From positions 124,001 to 188,000 of the forward strand of contig NZ_VFQF01000001.1 in assembly GCF_006717145.1 (NCBI RefSeq): a DNA stretch of 64,000 nucleotides, written 5' to 3'. Below the pieces are notes generated by a model. It made no database searches and was not told the DNA's origin. It saw nothing but the letters and a program-made list of their open reading frames with translations. The DNA is from Humibacillus xanthopallidus. Lineage in GTDB: Bacteria; Actinomycetota; Actinomycetes; Actinomycetales; Dermatophilaceae. Positions 19,143 through 27,397 of the stretch are shown one piece after another. How positions within the stretch are numbered: position 1 is the stretch's first letter; each line of letters begins with the position of its first letter. The translations under genes were made by a program, and so were the position numbers.

Positions 19143-19820
19143 GTGAAGATCGCAGTCCTCGGCACCGGCATGGTCGGCCAGGCCCTCGCAAACCGCCTGT
19201 CCAGCCTCGGGCACGTCGTCACCGTCGGTACCCGTGACCCTCAGGCGACGCTCGCCCGGACCGAACCGGACGGCATGGGCAGGCCGCCCTACTCCGTGTG
19301 GGCCGCGGAGCGCCCGGACATTCGTCTCGCGACGTTCGCGGACGCCGCCGCCTCCGCCGAACTGGTCGTCAACGCCACCAGCGGGTTCGGTGCGATGCCC
19401 GCGCTCGAGCAGGCCGGGGCACACACCCTCGCCGGCAAGGTGCTCATCGACATCTCCAACCCGCTCGACTTCAGCAAGGGCTTCCCGCCCAGCCTCTTCG
19501 TCAAGGACACGGACTCCCTCGGCGAGCAGATCCAGCGTGCCTTTCCTGACGCTCGTGTCGTCAAGGCCCTCAACACCCTCACCGCCAACCTCATGGTCAA
19601 CCCGAAGGAGCTCGGTGCGGAGTCGACGGTCTTCATCGCCGGCAACCACGCCGAGGCCAAGGCGAGCGTCACCGACCTGCTACACAGCTTCGGGCACAGC
19701 GACGTCATCGACCTCGGCGACATCAGCGGCGCCCGTGGCACCGAGATGCTGCTGCCCGTGTGGCTGCGGCTCATGGGTACGCTCGGCACCGCGAACTTCA
19801 ACTTCAGCATCGTGCGGTGA
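19143..19820 (+). CDS. NADPH-dependent F420 reductase-like oxidoreductase
   Basis: 225 residues with an N-terminal dinucleotide fold (IAVLGTGMVGQALANRL) and the family patterns VTVGTRDP and DISNPLDFSKGFPPSL. The family covers NADPH:F420 oxidoreductases and related flavin/quinone reductases; binding of F420 is not proven by sequence. GTG 19143 has AGGAG 8 bases upstream. It is controlled by the divergent TetR regulator, an arrangement common for xenobiotic- or quinone-inducible reductases; the inducer is unknown. Confidence 0.82.
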   Translation: MKIAVLGTGMVGQALANRLSSLGHVVTVGTRDPQATLARTEPDGMGRPPYSVWAAERPDIRLATFADAAASAELVVNATSGFGAMPALEQAGAHTLAGKVLIDISNPLDFSKGFPPSLFVKDTDSLGEQIQRAFPDARVVKALNTLTANLMVNPKELGAESTVFIAGNHAEAKASVTDLLHSFGHSDVIDLGDISGARGTEMLLPVWLRLMGTLGTANFNFSIVR

Positions 19821-19830
19821 CATCAATGCG

Positions 19831-19947
19831 ATGGCGTCGGTGGTCGGCAAGACCGTGCTCGCCACGGGCGGCACTGGCGCTATAGGCATGGCCACCGCCT
19901 CCAGAGGTGCTCCACTGGGTGGATTCGGAAGTTCTTCGACTATCTGA
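19831..19947 (+). pseudogene. Short-chain dehydrogenase N-terminal fragment
   Basis: About 38 codons whose first 20 read as the start of an SDR, GKTVLATGGTGAIGMATA, with the NAD-binding TGGTGAIG. The rest shows no SDR features and stops at 19947. It is a remnant left by a deletion, directly after the reductase gene. Confidence 0.5.
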
Positions 19948-19953
19948 GATGAG

Positions 19954-20181
19954 GTGAATGACAGGGCAACCCGCAGGCCCAACCACGACCGCACCGGTTT
20001 GGACGAGCTCGACCCATCGACTCACCAGGCCCGCGACGCCGCGTCATTCCGCCGCATCATCGCCGCCAGGCATCAGCTGGCGGACGCTGAGCAGGAGCTG
20101 CGGTCACGGGCCCACCCGACGCCTGCCACCAGGCGAGCGCGCCCGAAGTCACCGTTGGGACATGGCGTGCGGCATTGTTGA
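19954..20181 (+). CDS. Possible small protein or remnant
   Basis: 75 codons from GTG 19954 (GAG just upstream). Residues 17-52 (LDELDPSTHQARDAASFRRI and the charged helix after it) look coding and resemble the first half of small actinobacterial HTH proteins. The basic tail after residue 53 does not continue that family, so it may be truncated by frameshift. It could also be non-coding. Confidence 0.3.
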   Translation: MNDRATRRPNHDRTGLDELDPSTHQARDAASFRRIIAARHQLADAEQELRSRAHPTPATRRARPKSPLGHGVRHC

Positions 20182-20214
20182 CGGCATCAACATTGCGCGA
20201 GTAGAAGGACAGCC

Positions 20215-20571
20215 ATGTCGCAGTACGCCGTCATGTTCCCCGCCGACAACGAGGATCAGTGGGAGGCCGCCGGTGACGTCGAGCGCCAAGTCACGTTCGA
20301 TACCGACTACGAGTTCGGGCAGTTGCTCGCGGCTCGTGGTGGCGCCGTCATCGGAGGAGCGGGGTTGCAGGACAGCAGGCACACACGAACCCTCAGCCGC
20401 GGCTCGGACTCTCAGGCGGTCGTCTCGGCCGGGCCATGGCGGCCGGGGTCTGAGCAACTGACCGGCTTCTTCCTCGTTACATGCGACGACTTCGACGCCC
20501 TGGTCGAGGCGGCAGAGGTGCTCGTCAAGGTCCACCCCGTCGTCGAGATCCGTCCGACAACCGAGTTCTGA
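20215..20571 (+). CDS. YCII-related (DGPF) domain protein
   Basis: 118 residues of the dimeric ferredoxin-like YCII family. Seen: QYAVMFPADN at the start, RGGAVIGGAGLQDSRHTRTL and the C-terminal GFFLVTCDDFDALVEAAEVL with VEIRP. Usual members have 95-120 residues. No enzyme activity is established for the family; they often neighbour ECF sigma factors, which is not the case here. AAGGA stands 6 bases before ATG. Confidence 0.7.
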   Translation: MSQYAVMFPADNEDQWEAAGDVERQVTFDTDYEFGQLLAARGGAVIGGAGLQDSRHTRTLSRGSDSQAVVSAGPWRPGSEQLTGFFLVTCDDFDALVEAAEVLVKVHPVVEIRPTTEF

Positions 20572-20942
20572 GGTCAGCTCGGAGAGTTGCCGTGTTGAGG
20601 TGCGAGCCAGGTGCCTGCATCGACCCCGCTGCCGCCGCACCGTCCTGCGGACCTCCTGGGTCCCGGGGGATGCCTGTTGTCGGACTGGCCCCTTTGGGAG
20701 TGACCCTTTGATGTTCAGGCGCGTCCACCCCCGTGATGAGGCGCGAGCTCGTGCGCCGCTAGCTCGCGAGATCTGCAGCTCACGCAGGGCACGACCGATC
20801 GCCGGCGCAAGAGGACGTTTGTTGACGGACTCTGTCGTGTGAGGGCCGCGGCGCTGGGACGAGGGGTGAGGGCGCGGCGCAGGAACGAGGCGCCACCGCA
20901 ACAAGTCGTTTGCCGGATCGCACGCCATCGTGAAGGGTCGCG
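20572..20942. other. Spacer without recognisable gene
   Basis: About 370 bp between the YCII gene and the insertion element. No reading frame with a convincing start, composition or family pattern was found on either strand. Its right end carries GAAGGG, which was the ribosome binding site of the GNAT gene now cut off by the IS. Confidence 0.5.
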
Positions 20943-20947
20943 GTCAT

Positions 20948-21000
20948 TGTCGACGACGCCTGAAAACTGACCCTGTATCGACGGTCGAATTTTGACCCCC
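20948..21000 (+). repeat. IS21 left terminal inverted repeat
   Basis: The 53 bases from TGTCGACG to TTGACCCCC align with the complement of the right end at 42 positions. Internal subrepeats GAAAACTGACCC and TTTTGACCCCC are probable transposase sites. Confidence 0.85.
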
Positions 21001-21041
21001 TGCAGAGACCCTGTCCTCAGCTTCGAGGCAGGGAGGCAGGA

Positions 21042-22313
21042 GTGTTGTCGGTGGAGGACTGGGCAGAGATCCGCAGGTTGCACCGGGCTGAGGAGATGCC
21101 GATCAAGGTGATCGCCAGGACGTTGGGCGTCGCCCGGAACACGGTGCGTGCCGCGTTGGCCGCGGACGGGCCGCCGAAGTACGCGCGGACACCGGCGGGG
21201 TCGGCCGTGGACGCGTTCGAGGCGCTGATCCGTGAGCAGCTGCAGGCGGTGCCGACGATGCCGGCGACGGTGATCGCCGAACGGGTCGGGTGGACGCGCG
21301 GGTTGACGGTGTTCAAGGAGCGGGTGCGGGAGCTGCGGCCGGCGTACCTGCCGCCGGACCCGGCCTCACGCACCACGTATGAGGCGGGTGAGCTGGCCCA
21401 GTTCGACTTCTGGTTCCCACCGATCGAGCTGCCGGTCGGGTTCGGCCAGTCCCGCACGGCGAAGCGGTTGCCGGTGATGACGATGGTGTCGGGGTACTCC
21501 CGGTTCGCGGGTGCGACTTTGATCCCGTCCCGGGACACGGAGGATCTGTATGCCGGCTGGTGGCGGCTGCTGTCCGAGCAGCTCGGCGCCGTGCCCAGGA
21601 CGCTGGTGTGGGACGGGGAGGGCGCGGTCGGGCGGTGGCGGGCGCGGGCGCCGGAGCTGACCTTGGACTGTCAGGCCTTCCGCGGGGTGCTCGGGGTGAA
21701 GGTGTACATCTGTAAGCCGGCCGACCCCGAAGCGAAGGGCATGCTGGAGCGGTTCCACGACTACCTCGAGCGATCCTTCCTGCCGGGCCGTCGGTTCACG
21801 TCGCCGGCGGACTTCAACACCCAGCTCGCGGGGTTCCTCGTGAAGGCCAACGCGCGCCGGATGCGGGTGCTCGGCTGCCGACCGGACGACCGGGTCGGCG
21901 CGGACCGGGCGGCGATGCTGGCGTTGCCGCCAGTGGCCCCGGAGGTCGGTTGGCGGGCCACGACCCGGCTGCCTCGGGACCACTACATCCGCCTCGACTC
22001 GAACGACTACTCGGTCCACCCGTCCGTGATCGGTCGCCGGGTCGAGGTCCACGCCGACCTGGACCGGGTGTGGGTCACCTGCGAGGGCACGGTCGTGGCC
22101 GACCACGCCCGGGTGTGGGCCTGGCACCAGACGATCACCGACTTCGAGCACGCCGTGGCCGCGAAGCTGCTGCGCCGGGGCCGCGCGGACCTGCTGCGCC
22201 CGGTCCCCGACCCTGGCAGCGGTGATCAGGTGGAGGTCCGCCCGCTGGGCACCTACGACGCCGCGTTCGGCCTCGACGGGCTGGACGACGAGCTCGATGG
22301 GCAGGTGTCGTGA
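21042..22313 (+). CDS. istA: IS21 transposase IstA
   Basis: DDE transposase of 423 residues. An N-terminal helix-turn-helix (AEIRRLHRAEEMPIKVIA, then GVARNTVRAAL) binds the ends. The rve catalytic core shows Asp in AQFDFWF, Asp in LVWDGEGAVG and Glu in AKGMLERFHDYLERSF. A C-terminal Mu-like domain includes YSVHPSVIGRRVEV. GTG 21042 follows GGAGG. The stop overlaps the istB start as TGATG, the usual coupling in this family. Confidence 0.95.
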   Translation: MLSVEDWAEIRRLHRAEEMPIKVIARTLGVARNTVRAALAADGPPKYARTPAGSAVDAFEALIREQLQAVPTMPATVIAERVGWTRGLTVFKERVRELRPAYLPPDPASRTTYEAGELAQFDFWFPPIELPVGFGQSRTAKRLPVMTMVSGYSRFAGATLIPSRDTEDLYAGWWRLLSEQLGAVPRTLVWDGEGAVGRWRARAPELTLDCQAFRGVLGVKVYICKPADPEAKGMLERFHDYLERSFLPGRRFTSPADFNTQLAGFLVKANARRMRVLGCRPDDRVGADRAAMLALPPVAPEVGWRATTRLPRDHYIRLDSNDYSVHPSVIGRRVEVHADLDRVWVTCEGTVVADHARVWAWHQTITDFEHAVAAKLLRRGRADLLRPVPDPGSGDQVEVRPLGTYDAAFGLDGLDDELDGQVS

Positions 22314-23116
22314 TGGCCACCAGGACGACGAGCACTCGGCAGGCTCGGGACGTCGCCTCGGAGCTGGAGTACCTGACCCGGGCCTTGAAGGCGCCCACGC
22401 TTCGCGAGTCGATCGACCGGCTCGCCCAACGCGCCCGTGAGGAGGGTTGGAGCCACGAGGAGTTCCTCGCCGCCTGCCTGCAACGCGAGGTCGCCGCCCG
22501 CGAGGCCCACGGCGGTGAGGGACGGATCCGCGCTGCCCGGTTCCCCGCCCGTAAGTCTCTCGAGGACTTCGACTACGACCACGCCCGCGGCCTGAAACGA
22601 GAGACCATCGCCCACCTGGGCACCCTCGACTTCGTCGCCGCCAAGGAGAACGTCGTCCTGCTCGGACCACCTGGCACCGGCAAGACCCACCTCGCGACCG
22701 GACTCGCGGTGCGGGCCTGCCAAGCTGGCCACCGCGTCCAGTTCGCCACCGCCTCCCAATGGGTCGACCGGCTCGCCGAGGCCCACCACACCGGACGGCT
22801 GCAGGACGAGCTGCGCCGCCTCGTCCGCTATCCCGTCCTGGTCATCGACGAGGTCGGCTACATCCCGTTCGAACCCGAAGCCGCCAACCTGTTCTTCCAG
22901 CTCGTCTCCTCCCGATACGAACGAGCCAGCCTGATCGTCACCAGCAACAAGACCTTCGCCCGCTGGGGCGAGGTCTTCGGCGACGACACCGTGGCCGCCG
23001 CCATGATCGACCGGCTGGTCCACCACGCCGAGGTCATCGCCCTCAAGGGCGACTCCTACCGGCTCAAGAACCGAGACCTCGGCCGCGTCCCCGCGGCCGT
23101 CCCCGAAGAGAACTAG
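22313..23116 (+). CDS. istB: IS21 helper ATPase IstB
   Basis: AAA+ ATPase of 267 residues that selects target DNA and activates IstA. Walker A is GPPGTGKTHLA, Walker B VLVIDEVGYI, sensor 1 LIVTSNKTF. The DnaC/IstB-like N-terminus (LEYLTRALKAPTLRESIDRL) binds DNA. ATG 22313 overlaps the istA stop. Confidence 0.95.
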   Translation: MATRTTSTRQARDVASELEYLTRALKAPTLRESIDRLAQRAREEGWSHEEFLAACLQREVAAREAHGGEGRIRAARFPARKSLEDFDYDHARGLKRETIAHLGTLDFVAAKENVVLLGPPGTGKTHLATGLAVRACQAGHRVQFATASQWVDRLAEAHHTGRLQDELRRLVRYPVLVIDEVGYIPFEPEAANLFFQLVSSRYERASLIVTSNKTFARWGEVFGDDTVAAAMIDRLVHHAEVIALKGDSYRLKNRDLGRVPAAVPEEN

Positions 23117-23123
23117 GACCCCA

Positions 23124-23176
23124 GGGGGTCAACTTTCAACCGACGATTGGGGGTCAGTTTTCGGCCGCCGTTGACA
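23124..23176 (-). repeat. IS21 right terminal inverted repeat
   Basis: Read on the minus strand it begins TGTCAACGG and carries GAAAACTGACCC and GTTGACCCCC subrepeats, mirroring the left end. Confidence 0.85.
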
Positions 23177-23179
23177 GTC

Positions 23180-23767
23180 ATGTCTGAGCCCCCGTTCGGC
23201 CTCAAGCCCACACTTGCCGGCGCACTGGTCACGCTACGACCGATCACCGCCGCCGACGCCGACACCATCGACAGGATCGTGCGTGAGGACCCCGAGGTCG
23301 CGAGGCTGACAGGCTCGGTTCACACGAGCACCGAGCAGGTCGAGGGCATGCCGATCGAGGACCTGCGAGCCATCTACGGCCGCTGGGCGACGGCGGATGA
23401 TCGCCTGGTTCTGGCCGTGGTCGACCAAGCCACCCAGGAGATGGTTGGTGAGGTCGTCCTCAACAAGTGGGGAGAGGACAACCGGTCGTGCAGCTACCGG
23501 ACTCTGATCGGAGCGCAAGGACGTGGGCGAGGACTTGGAACTGAGGCCACCCGCCTGGTGGTTGAGCATGCCTTGACCACGATGGGCCTCCATCGGGTGA
23601 TGCTCGAGGTCTACGACTTCAACCCTCGGGCTCGGCACGTTCACGAGAAGGTCGGGTTCCGGCACGAGGGCACCGGCCTGGATGCGCGGTTCTTCGACGG
23701 AGAGTGGATCGACGTGCACTACATGGCCGTGCTCGCGCATGACCTCCCCGCCGAGGTCACGGCGTGA
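23180..23767 (+). CDS. GNAT acetyltransferase (RimJ-like), promoterless after IS insertion
   Basis: 195 residues: LVTLRPITAADAD at the start, the acetyl-CoA loop GAQGRGRGLGTEA at about residues 112-124, then MLEVYDFNPRARHVHEKVGF. The substrate cannot be read from sequence. The native ATG lies within the IS target duplication GTCAT followed by G. The IS ends 3 bases before it, and the original Shine-Dalgarno GAAGGG is stranded 2.2 kb upstream. Translation now depends on IS-derived sequence; an upstream in-frame start inside the IS end at 23147 would add 11 residues. Confidence 0.85.
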   Translation: MSEPPFGLKPTLAGALVTLRPITAADADTIDRIVREDPEVARLTGSVHTSTEQVEGMPIEDLRAIYGRWATADDRLVLAVVDQATQEMVGEVVLNKWGEDNRSCSYRTLIGAQGRGRGLGTEATRLVVEHALTTMGLHRVMLEVYDFNPRARHVHEKVGFRHEGTGLDARFFDGEWIDVHYMAVLAHDLPAEVTA

Positions 23768-23878
23768 ACGTGCCGATTGGGACGTACGCGCACGCTCAGC
23801 GCAGCCAACACGCCCGGAGTGCGCCAGGTTCGGACGGTCCTTGGGCCCTCTGTCCGGCTGCGGCCCGACAGCACTGCG

Positions 23879-23884
23879 TACTGT
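23879..23884 (+). promoter_or_regulatory. -10 box TACTGT for leaderless ASCH gene
   Basis: TACTGT followed by 7 bases and GTG 23892. It decides between two in-frame GTG codons (23883 lies inside the box). Confidence 0.55.
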
Positions 23885-23891
23885 GAGTTCC

Positions 23892-24374
23892 GTGGACGTC
23901 GCCACGGCCAACCAGAAGGCAGTCGAAGCAGTGTGGACCTCGTACGTCGCAGACAGCGGGTACGACGGACCGCTCGTGACGAGCTTCGCCTTCGGCGACT
24001 CCGCGGAGATGGCTGACGAGCTCGGCCTCCTGGTCTTGCACGGCCCCAAGAGGGCAACGGCGAGTCTCGTGCAGGAGTTCGTGGCGGAGGACGAGCCGTT
24101 GCCTCGCGCGGGGGATCGATGCGCAGTGATCGGTGGCGATGGCCGGCCAATGGCGATCGTGCGCACGACAGACGTACGAGTCGGTCCGCTCTCGTCGGTC
24201 GACGACCGCTTCGCGTGGGACGAGGGCGAGGGTGACCGAACGCGGGCCTGGTGGCTGGAGGCACACACGCGCTTCTTCACCCGTCAGTGCGCGGCGATGG
24301 GCTTGACCTTCTCCGAAGATGTTGCAGTGGTGTTCGAGCGGTTCGAGCTCGTCTGGCCACCAATCACCACCTGA
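23892..24374 (+). CDS. ASCH domain-containing protein
   Basis: 160 residues of the ASCH superfamily, beta-barrel proteins related to PUA domains and thought to bind RNA or nucleotides. Seen: ELGLLVLHGPKRATASLVQEF, GDRCAVIGGDGRPMAIVRTTDV and the C-terminal WLEAHTRFFTRQCAAMG. Homologues of this length are common in actinobacteria. The GTG is chosen from the -10 box. Function otherwise unknown. Confidence 0.8.
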   Translation: MDVATANQKAVEAVWTSYVADSGYDGPLVTSFAFGDSAEMADELGLLVLHGPKRATASLVQEFVAEDEPLPRAGDRCAVIGGDGRPMAIVRTTDVRVGPLSSVDDRFAWDEGEGDRTRAWWLEAHTRFFTRQCAAMGLTFSEDVAVVFERFELVWPPITT

Positions 24375-24492
24375 ACAGACAACGCCCCGGGTGCTTGAAG
24401 GCCGAGATCTGTCATCGAGGACTGCCTCGTCATCTCAGCCGCGCGGACAGGGGTGTGAGCGATCATCGTGGCGTCAGGTGCTGTGCGTCGAG

Positions 24493-24876
24493 TCACGGCC
24501 CGCCACTGAGCCCGTACGCCATGTAGTGGTCGTTACCGGTCTTGAGATAGAGCGCCATCGCGCAAGGTGTCCCGAGCTGCTGTCGTTGGGCCTCAGGGGT
24601 GACGGCTGCCAGCATGTCCGCACCGACGACCGGTGGAGTCTTGCCAATGCTGACGAGCGGGTCCGCAGCGCCGCCCGGCAGAGCTGTTCGGCTCACGCGT
24701 TGACGGACATCCGCAAGGCTGAGGTCAGGAGTGCCGGGAACGTAGGTTCGACCGCAGTAGGGGATGCGTTGCGGAGACTGCCACCAAGAGCCGTACGTGT
24801 ATCTGTACGCGAACGTGCCTGCGCTCAGCACGACCGCTGTGAGGGCCAACACGGCCGTGGCCCACCTACGCACCAT
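24493..24876 (-). CDS. Small secreted or membrane-anchored protein
   Basis: 127 residues. The N-terminus MVRRWATAVLALTAVVLSAGTFAY is a signal peptide or single membrane anchor. The extracytoplasmic part has two cysteines (YCGRT and PCAMA) that could pair and ends in LYLKTGNDHYMAYGLSGGP. No family recognised. A TAGCAT -10 box (24884-24889) ends 7 bases before ATG 24876, which favours this start over one 37 codons upstream. Confidence 0.6.
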   Translation of the reverse strand: MVRRWATAVLALTAVVLSAGTFAYRYTYGSWWQSPQRIPYCGRTYVPGTPDLSLADVRQRVSRTALPGGAADPLVSIGKTPPVVGADMLAAVTPEAQRQQLGTPCAMALYLKTGNDHYMAYGLSGGP

Positions 24877-24950
24877 GGCCGCGATGCTAACTCCCGCCGC
24901 GAATCGCTGCTCTGTCGGCGGCACGAGCGAGCGTCCGCGCGCCGCCGAGG

Positions 24951-25169
24951 TCAGTCGTCGGCTCCCGTCGGATCGCCGTCGTCCCAAGCCGCCGCAGCCA
25001 CCTGTCGGAGGTGCTCGACGTAGCCAGTCAGTAGCCCAAGGACTTCCTCGTCATCGAGGTCTGCAGTGACACGGACACTCCATCCCGTCCCCCCGTCGGG
25101 CTCCTGCAGCTTCACGAATGCGAGCAAACCTGCGGGTGATGTCCCTTCTGGCAAAGGTGGGATGCGCAC
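24951..25169 (-). CDS. Small hypothetical protein
   Basis: 72 residues, acidic, with a helical second half (DDEEVLGLLTGYVEHLRQVA). It starts at GTG 25169, 11 bases after the stop of the GNAT gene, so it would be the second gene of that transcript. No family recognised; the moderate codon bias and tight linkage favour coding. Confidence 0.45.
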   Translation of the reverse strand: MRIPPLPEGTSPAGLLAFVKLQEPDGGTGWSVRVTADLDDEEVLGLLTGYVEHLRQVAAAAWDDGDPTGADD

Positions 25170-25180
25170 TACAAGGCAGA

Positions 25181-25639
25181 TCAGAGCGCCAGCTCGTAGA
25201 AGTGCGAGTTCGGATCTTCGATGTAGCCGGCGAACGGCCCTCGCTGCGTGAACTGGTGTCGCTCGTAGAGGCGTCGCGCAGGGGCGAAGAACTGCTGGGA
25301 GCCGGTCTCCAGCAAGACACGCTTGGCGCCGCGGCGCCGTGCCTCGTCCAGTAGGTGTCGCAGCATCACCGTTCCAACGCCCTTGCCGCGCGACGCCGCC
25401 GAGGTGCGCATGGACTTCAGCTCGACGTCATCGTCGTTCAGGTCCTTGAGAGCGCCGCAACCGACAGCCAACGGCCCGTCCCAAGCCGCCCAGAACACCA
25501 CGTCGGGACCCCTCAAGGCGTCGAGGTCGAGCGCGTGCACGGATTCTGCCGGCGAAGTGGCGTACATGTCAGCAATGTGCTCGGCGAGCAGCAGCTGCAC
25601 CCGTTCATCGTCCAATCCACCGGCGCGGATCTTGACCAC
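25181..25639 (-). CDS. GNAT acetyltransferase
   Basis: 152 residues. The acetyl-CoA-binding loop SRGKGVGTVMLRHLLDEA stands at about residues 84-101, followed by RVLLETGSQQFFAPARRLYERHQF, as in the PhnO/YjgM-like branch. Substrate unknown. GTG 25639 follows a TATGGT -10 box by 6 bases, so it is leaderless. Second of the intact GNATs in the accessory stretch. Confidence 0.85.
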   Translation of the reverse strand: MVKIRAGGLDDERVQLLLAEHIADMYATSPAESVHALDLDALRGPDVVFWAAWDGPLAVGCGALKDLNDDDVELKSMRTSAASRGKGVGTVMLRHLLDEARRRGAKRVLLETGSQQFFAPARRLYERHQFTQRGPFAGYIEDPNSHFYELAL

Positions 25640-25765
25640 GGCTGCACCATACCGGGCGCTGAGGACCGTGTTCCGCAGCTTGCGAGACGTCCGCGCTGGG
25701 CACGAGCGATCGGCCGCATGACCGGGCGAGGGTAGACGTCCTCAACGCGTCTTGACCGGCCGTCC

Positions 25766-26305
25766 TCAGGATTGCTCGTGCACGGAGACGAGGGCGCTGA
25801 GGGCCTCGCGTGAGTCGCTGGTCTCGATCAGCGCGCGCGGCCCATCGCGCTCGGTATCCCATGGCACCCAGGCTTGGCCTTCGACCTCGTCCCATGACGG
25901 AACCTGCTGGTGCGGCATGTCCGGCGTTCGCGCCTCGACACGACGGCGGTGCTCGAGCCGGTCCGGCAGCCAGGTCTCCACGTGCAGCAACCGAGCCCGG
26001 CCCCGGTCGGCGGCTTCTCGCCATCCCGCCCGAGCCTCCGGAACAGGGTTGACGGCGTCGACGACGACATCCCGACCGAGCAGGAGATTGGAGACGGCAA
26101 GCTCGTGGATCACGGCATAGCCCTCGATCCCAACGGACAAGCCCGTTCGTTCAAGCGCCGTCTCTGCCGCATCAACCCGCAAGTAGCAGACCCGCAGATG
26201 CCGAGCGAACGCTGTGGCCAGCGTCGTCTTGCCGGTTCCAGGACGCCCCGAGAGGACGATCAAGCTTGCTGCCATGCCCACGGGTCCGTCCGATGTAGTG
26301 CTCAT
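25766..26305 (-). CDS. P-loop kinase-like ATPase (AAA_33 type)
   Basis: 179 residues. Walker A SGRPGTGKTTLATAF at about residues 19-33 is followed by YLRVDAAET, a strand/Asp typical of small-molecule kinases, and VVVDAVNPVPEARAGW as second nucleotide-region segment. An Arg-rich lid (HRRRVEAR) follows. Similar proteins are annotated as AAA family or predicted kinases with unknown substrates. ATG 26305 is preferred; ATG 26275, next to the fold, is possible. Confidence 0.7.
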   Translation of the reverse strand: MSTTSDGPVGMAASLIVLSGRPGTGKTTLATAFARHLRVCYLRVDAAETALERTGLSVGIEGYAVIHELAVSNLLLGRDVVVDAVNPVPEARAGWREAADRGRARLLHVETWLPDRLEHRRRVEARTPDMPHQQVPSWDEVEGQAWVPWDTERDGPRALIETSDSREALSALVSVHEQS

Positions 26306-26459
26306 CAGGTCATCAAAGCGCGCAAGAGCCAACCAGCACACCCAGTGGCAGACTCGGATGTTCGTCAGTGGATCGACCACGAGCGGCCCGGACCTCGTTT
26401 GCTGGTTCGTTCACGTCGGCATGCTCCTCGACGGGGCTACGGGTGCAGAGCCCCGTTGG

Positions 26460-26975
26460 TCACCAGCGACCCTGATGGACGACATCGGCGTATGGCCGCC
26501 GGTCTGGCCTGTCGATGACGGCCAGCGGTCTGCCGGCTGGGTAGCCGACCGACAGCATGAACGCCAAGAACTTGCCGTCGGGAAACGCGAGGACACCCTG
26601 CGCCTTCGCCTGGTCCTCGACGGCCGAATGCGCGCTTGCGATGCCCAGGTCGGCCGCAGCCAAGGCCATGACCATCGTGGCTTGCCCAAGATCGAAGGCG
26701 AGGATGGACCGCTGCATCTCATCGCCGGGCACAGACGAGACCAGCGCGATCACGGCTTGGGCGCCAGCGACATGCCCGGCCCCCTGCCACACTCCCGCGA
26801 GCGCCTGCAACTGGTCACGATCTCGCACCACGACGAAGTCCCACGGCTGAAGGTTGCCCGCGGACGGCGCGCGGCGGCCGGCATCGAGGACTCGCTCGAG
26901 GTGTGCGTCGGCGATGGGCCTCTCGCTGAACTGACGCACGTCGCGTCTGGACCTGATGGCGTCCCATGTCTCCAT
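26460..26975 (-). CDS. Nitroreductase family FMN oxidoreductase
   Basis: 171 residues, the short form of the nitroreductase fold. FMN-binding segments are SRRDVRQFSERPI near the N-terminus, APSAGNLQPWDFVVV, and LGIASAHSA with FMLSVGYPAG in the second half. Expected to be a homodimer using NAD(P)H on nitro-, quinone- or flavin-like substrates; physiological substrate unknown. Confidence 0.82.
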   Translation of the reverse strand: METWDAIRSRRDVRQFSERPIADAHLERVLDAGRRAPSAGNLQPWDFVVVRDRDQLQALAGVWQGAGHVAGAQAVIALVSSVPGDEMQRSILAFDLGQATMVMALAAADLGIASAHSAVEDQAKAQGVLAFPDGKFLAFMLSVGYPAGRPLAVIDRPDRRPYADVVHQGRW

Positions 26976-27057
26976 AAGGCATCTTCGTCAGAGATCACCC
27001 TGCCTGACCAGTACCCCGGCCCATCCAAGCCGGCCCCGATCCGCCTGCCGTGCACGG

Positions 27058-27273
27058 TCATCCTGACGGATGCCTTGCCTTCCTCTCGCGTGCGACGACC
27101 TTCCCGACGATCTTGCTGACCGTGAGATACACAACGACACCACCAACGCCGGCGAGGACCCAGCCGAGGGGCCCGAATAGTCGATCCATGAGGACGTTGC
27201 CCGTCACGAGTCCCAGGACAAAGGCAGGGGTATAGGCCAGCAAGCTCCGCTTGCGCTGCTCGATCAGGCTCAT
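27058..27273 (-). CDS. Small two-helix membrane protein
   Basis: 71 residues with two membrane segments, TPAFVLGLVTGNVLM and GWVLAGVGGVVVYLTVSKIV, and basic ends (EQRKRS and RERKARHPSG). AGGGG precedes ATG 27273. No family recognised. Confidence 0.55.
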   Translation of the reverse strand: MSLIEQRKRSLLAYTPAFVLGLVTGNVLMDRLFGPLGWVLAGVGGVVVYLTVSKIVGKVVARERKARHPSG

Positions 27274-27397
27274 CGGCCCCTGCTGCGAAATGCTCGCAAC
27301 GTACTCGGCCGGCCAGCACTCGTCAGGAGGACTTCGCGGGAAACGTCGGACGTCCCGTCCTCCGAGCGGCATGAACGCGCGGGCCGCGAGCAGGCGG

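Larger units (their letters stand above)
20948..23176 (+). mobile_element. IS21-family insertion sequence, 2229 bp, apparently intact
   Basis: Bounded by imperfect inverted repeats beginning TGTC, 42 of 53 bases identical, each holding two subrepeats of the type CTGACCC and TTGACCCCC. It is flanked by a 5-bp direct repeat GTCAT at 20943-20947 and 23177-23181. It carries complete istA and istB genes. The clean target duplication and open reading frames indicate a recent, possibly still mobile insertion. It separates a GNAT gene from its ribosome binding site. Confidence 0.95.
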
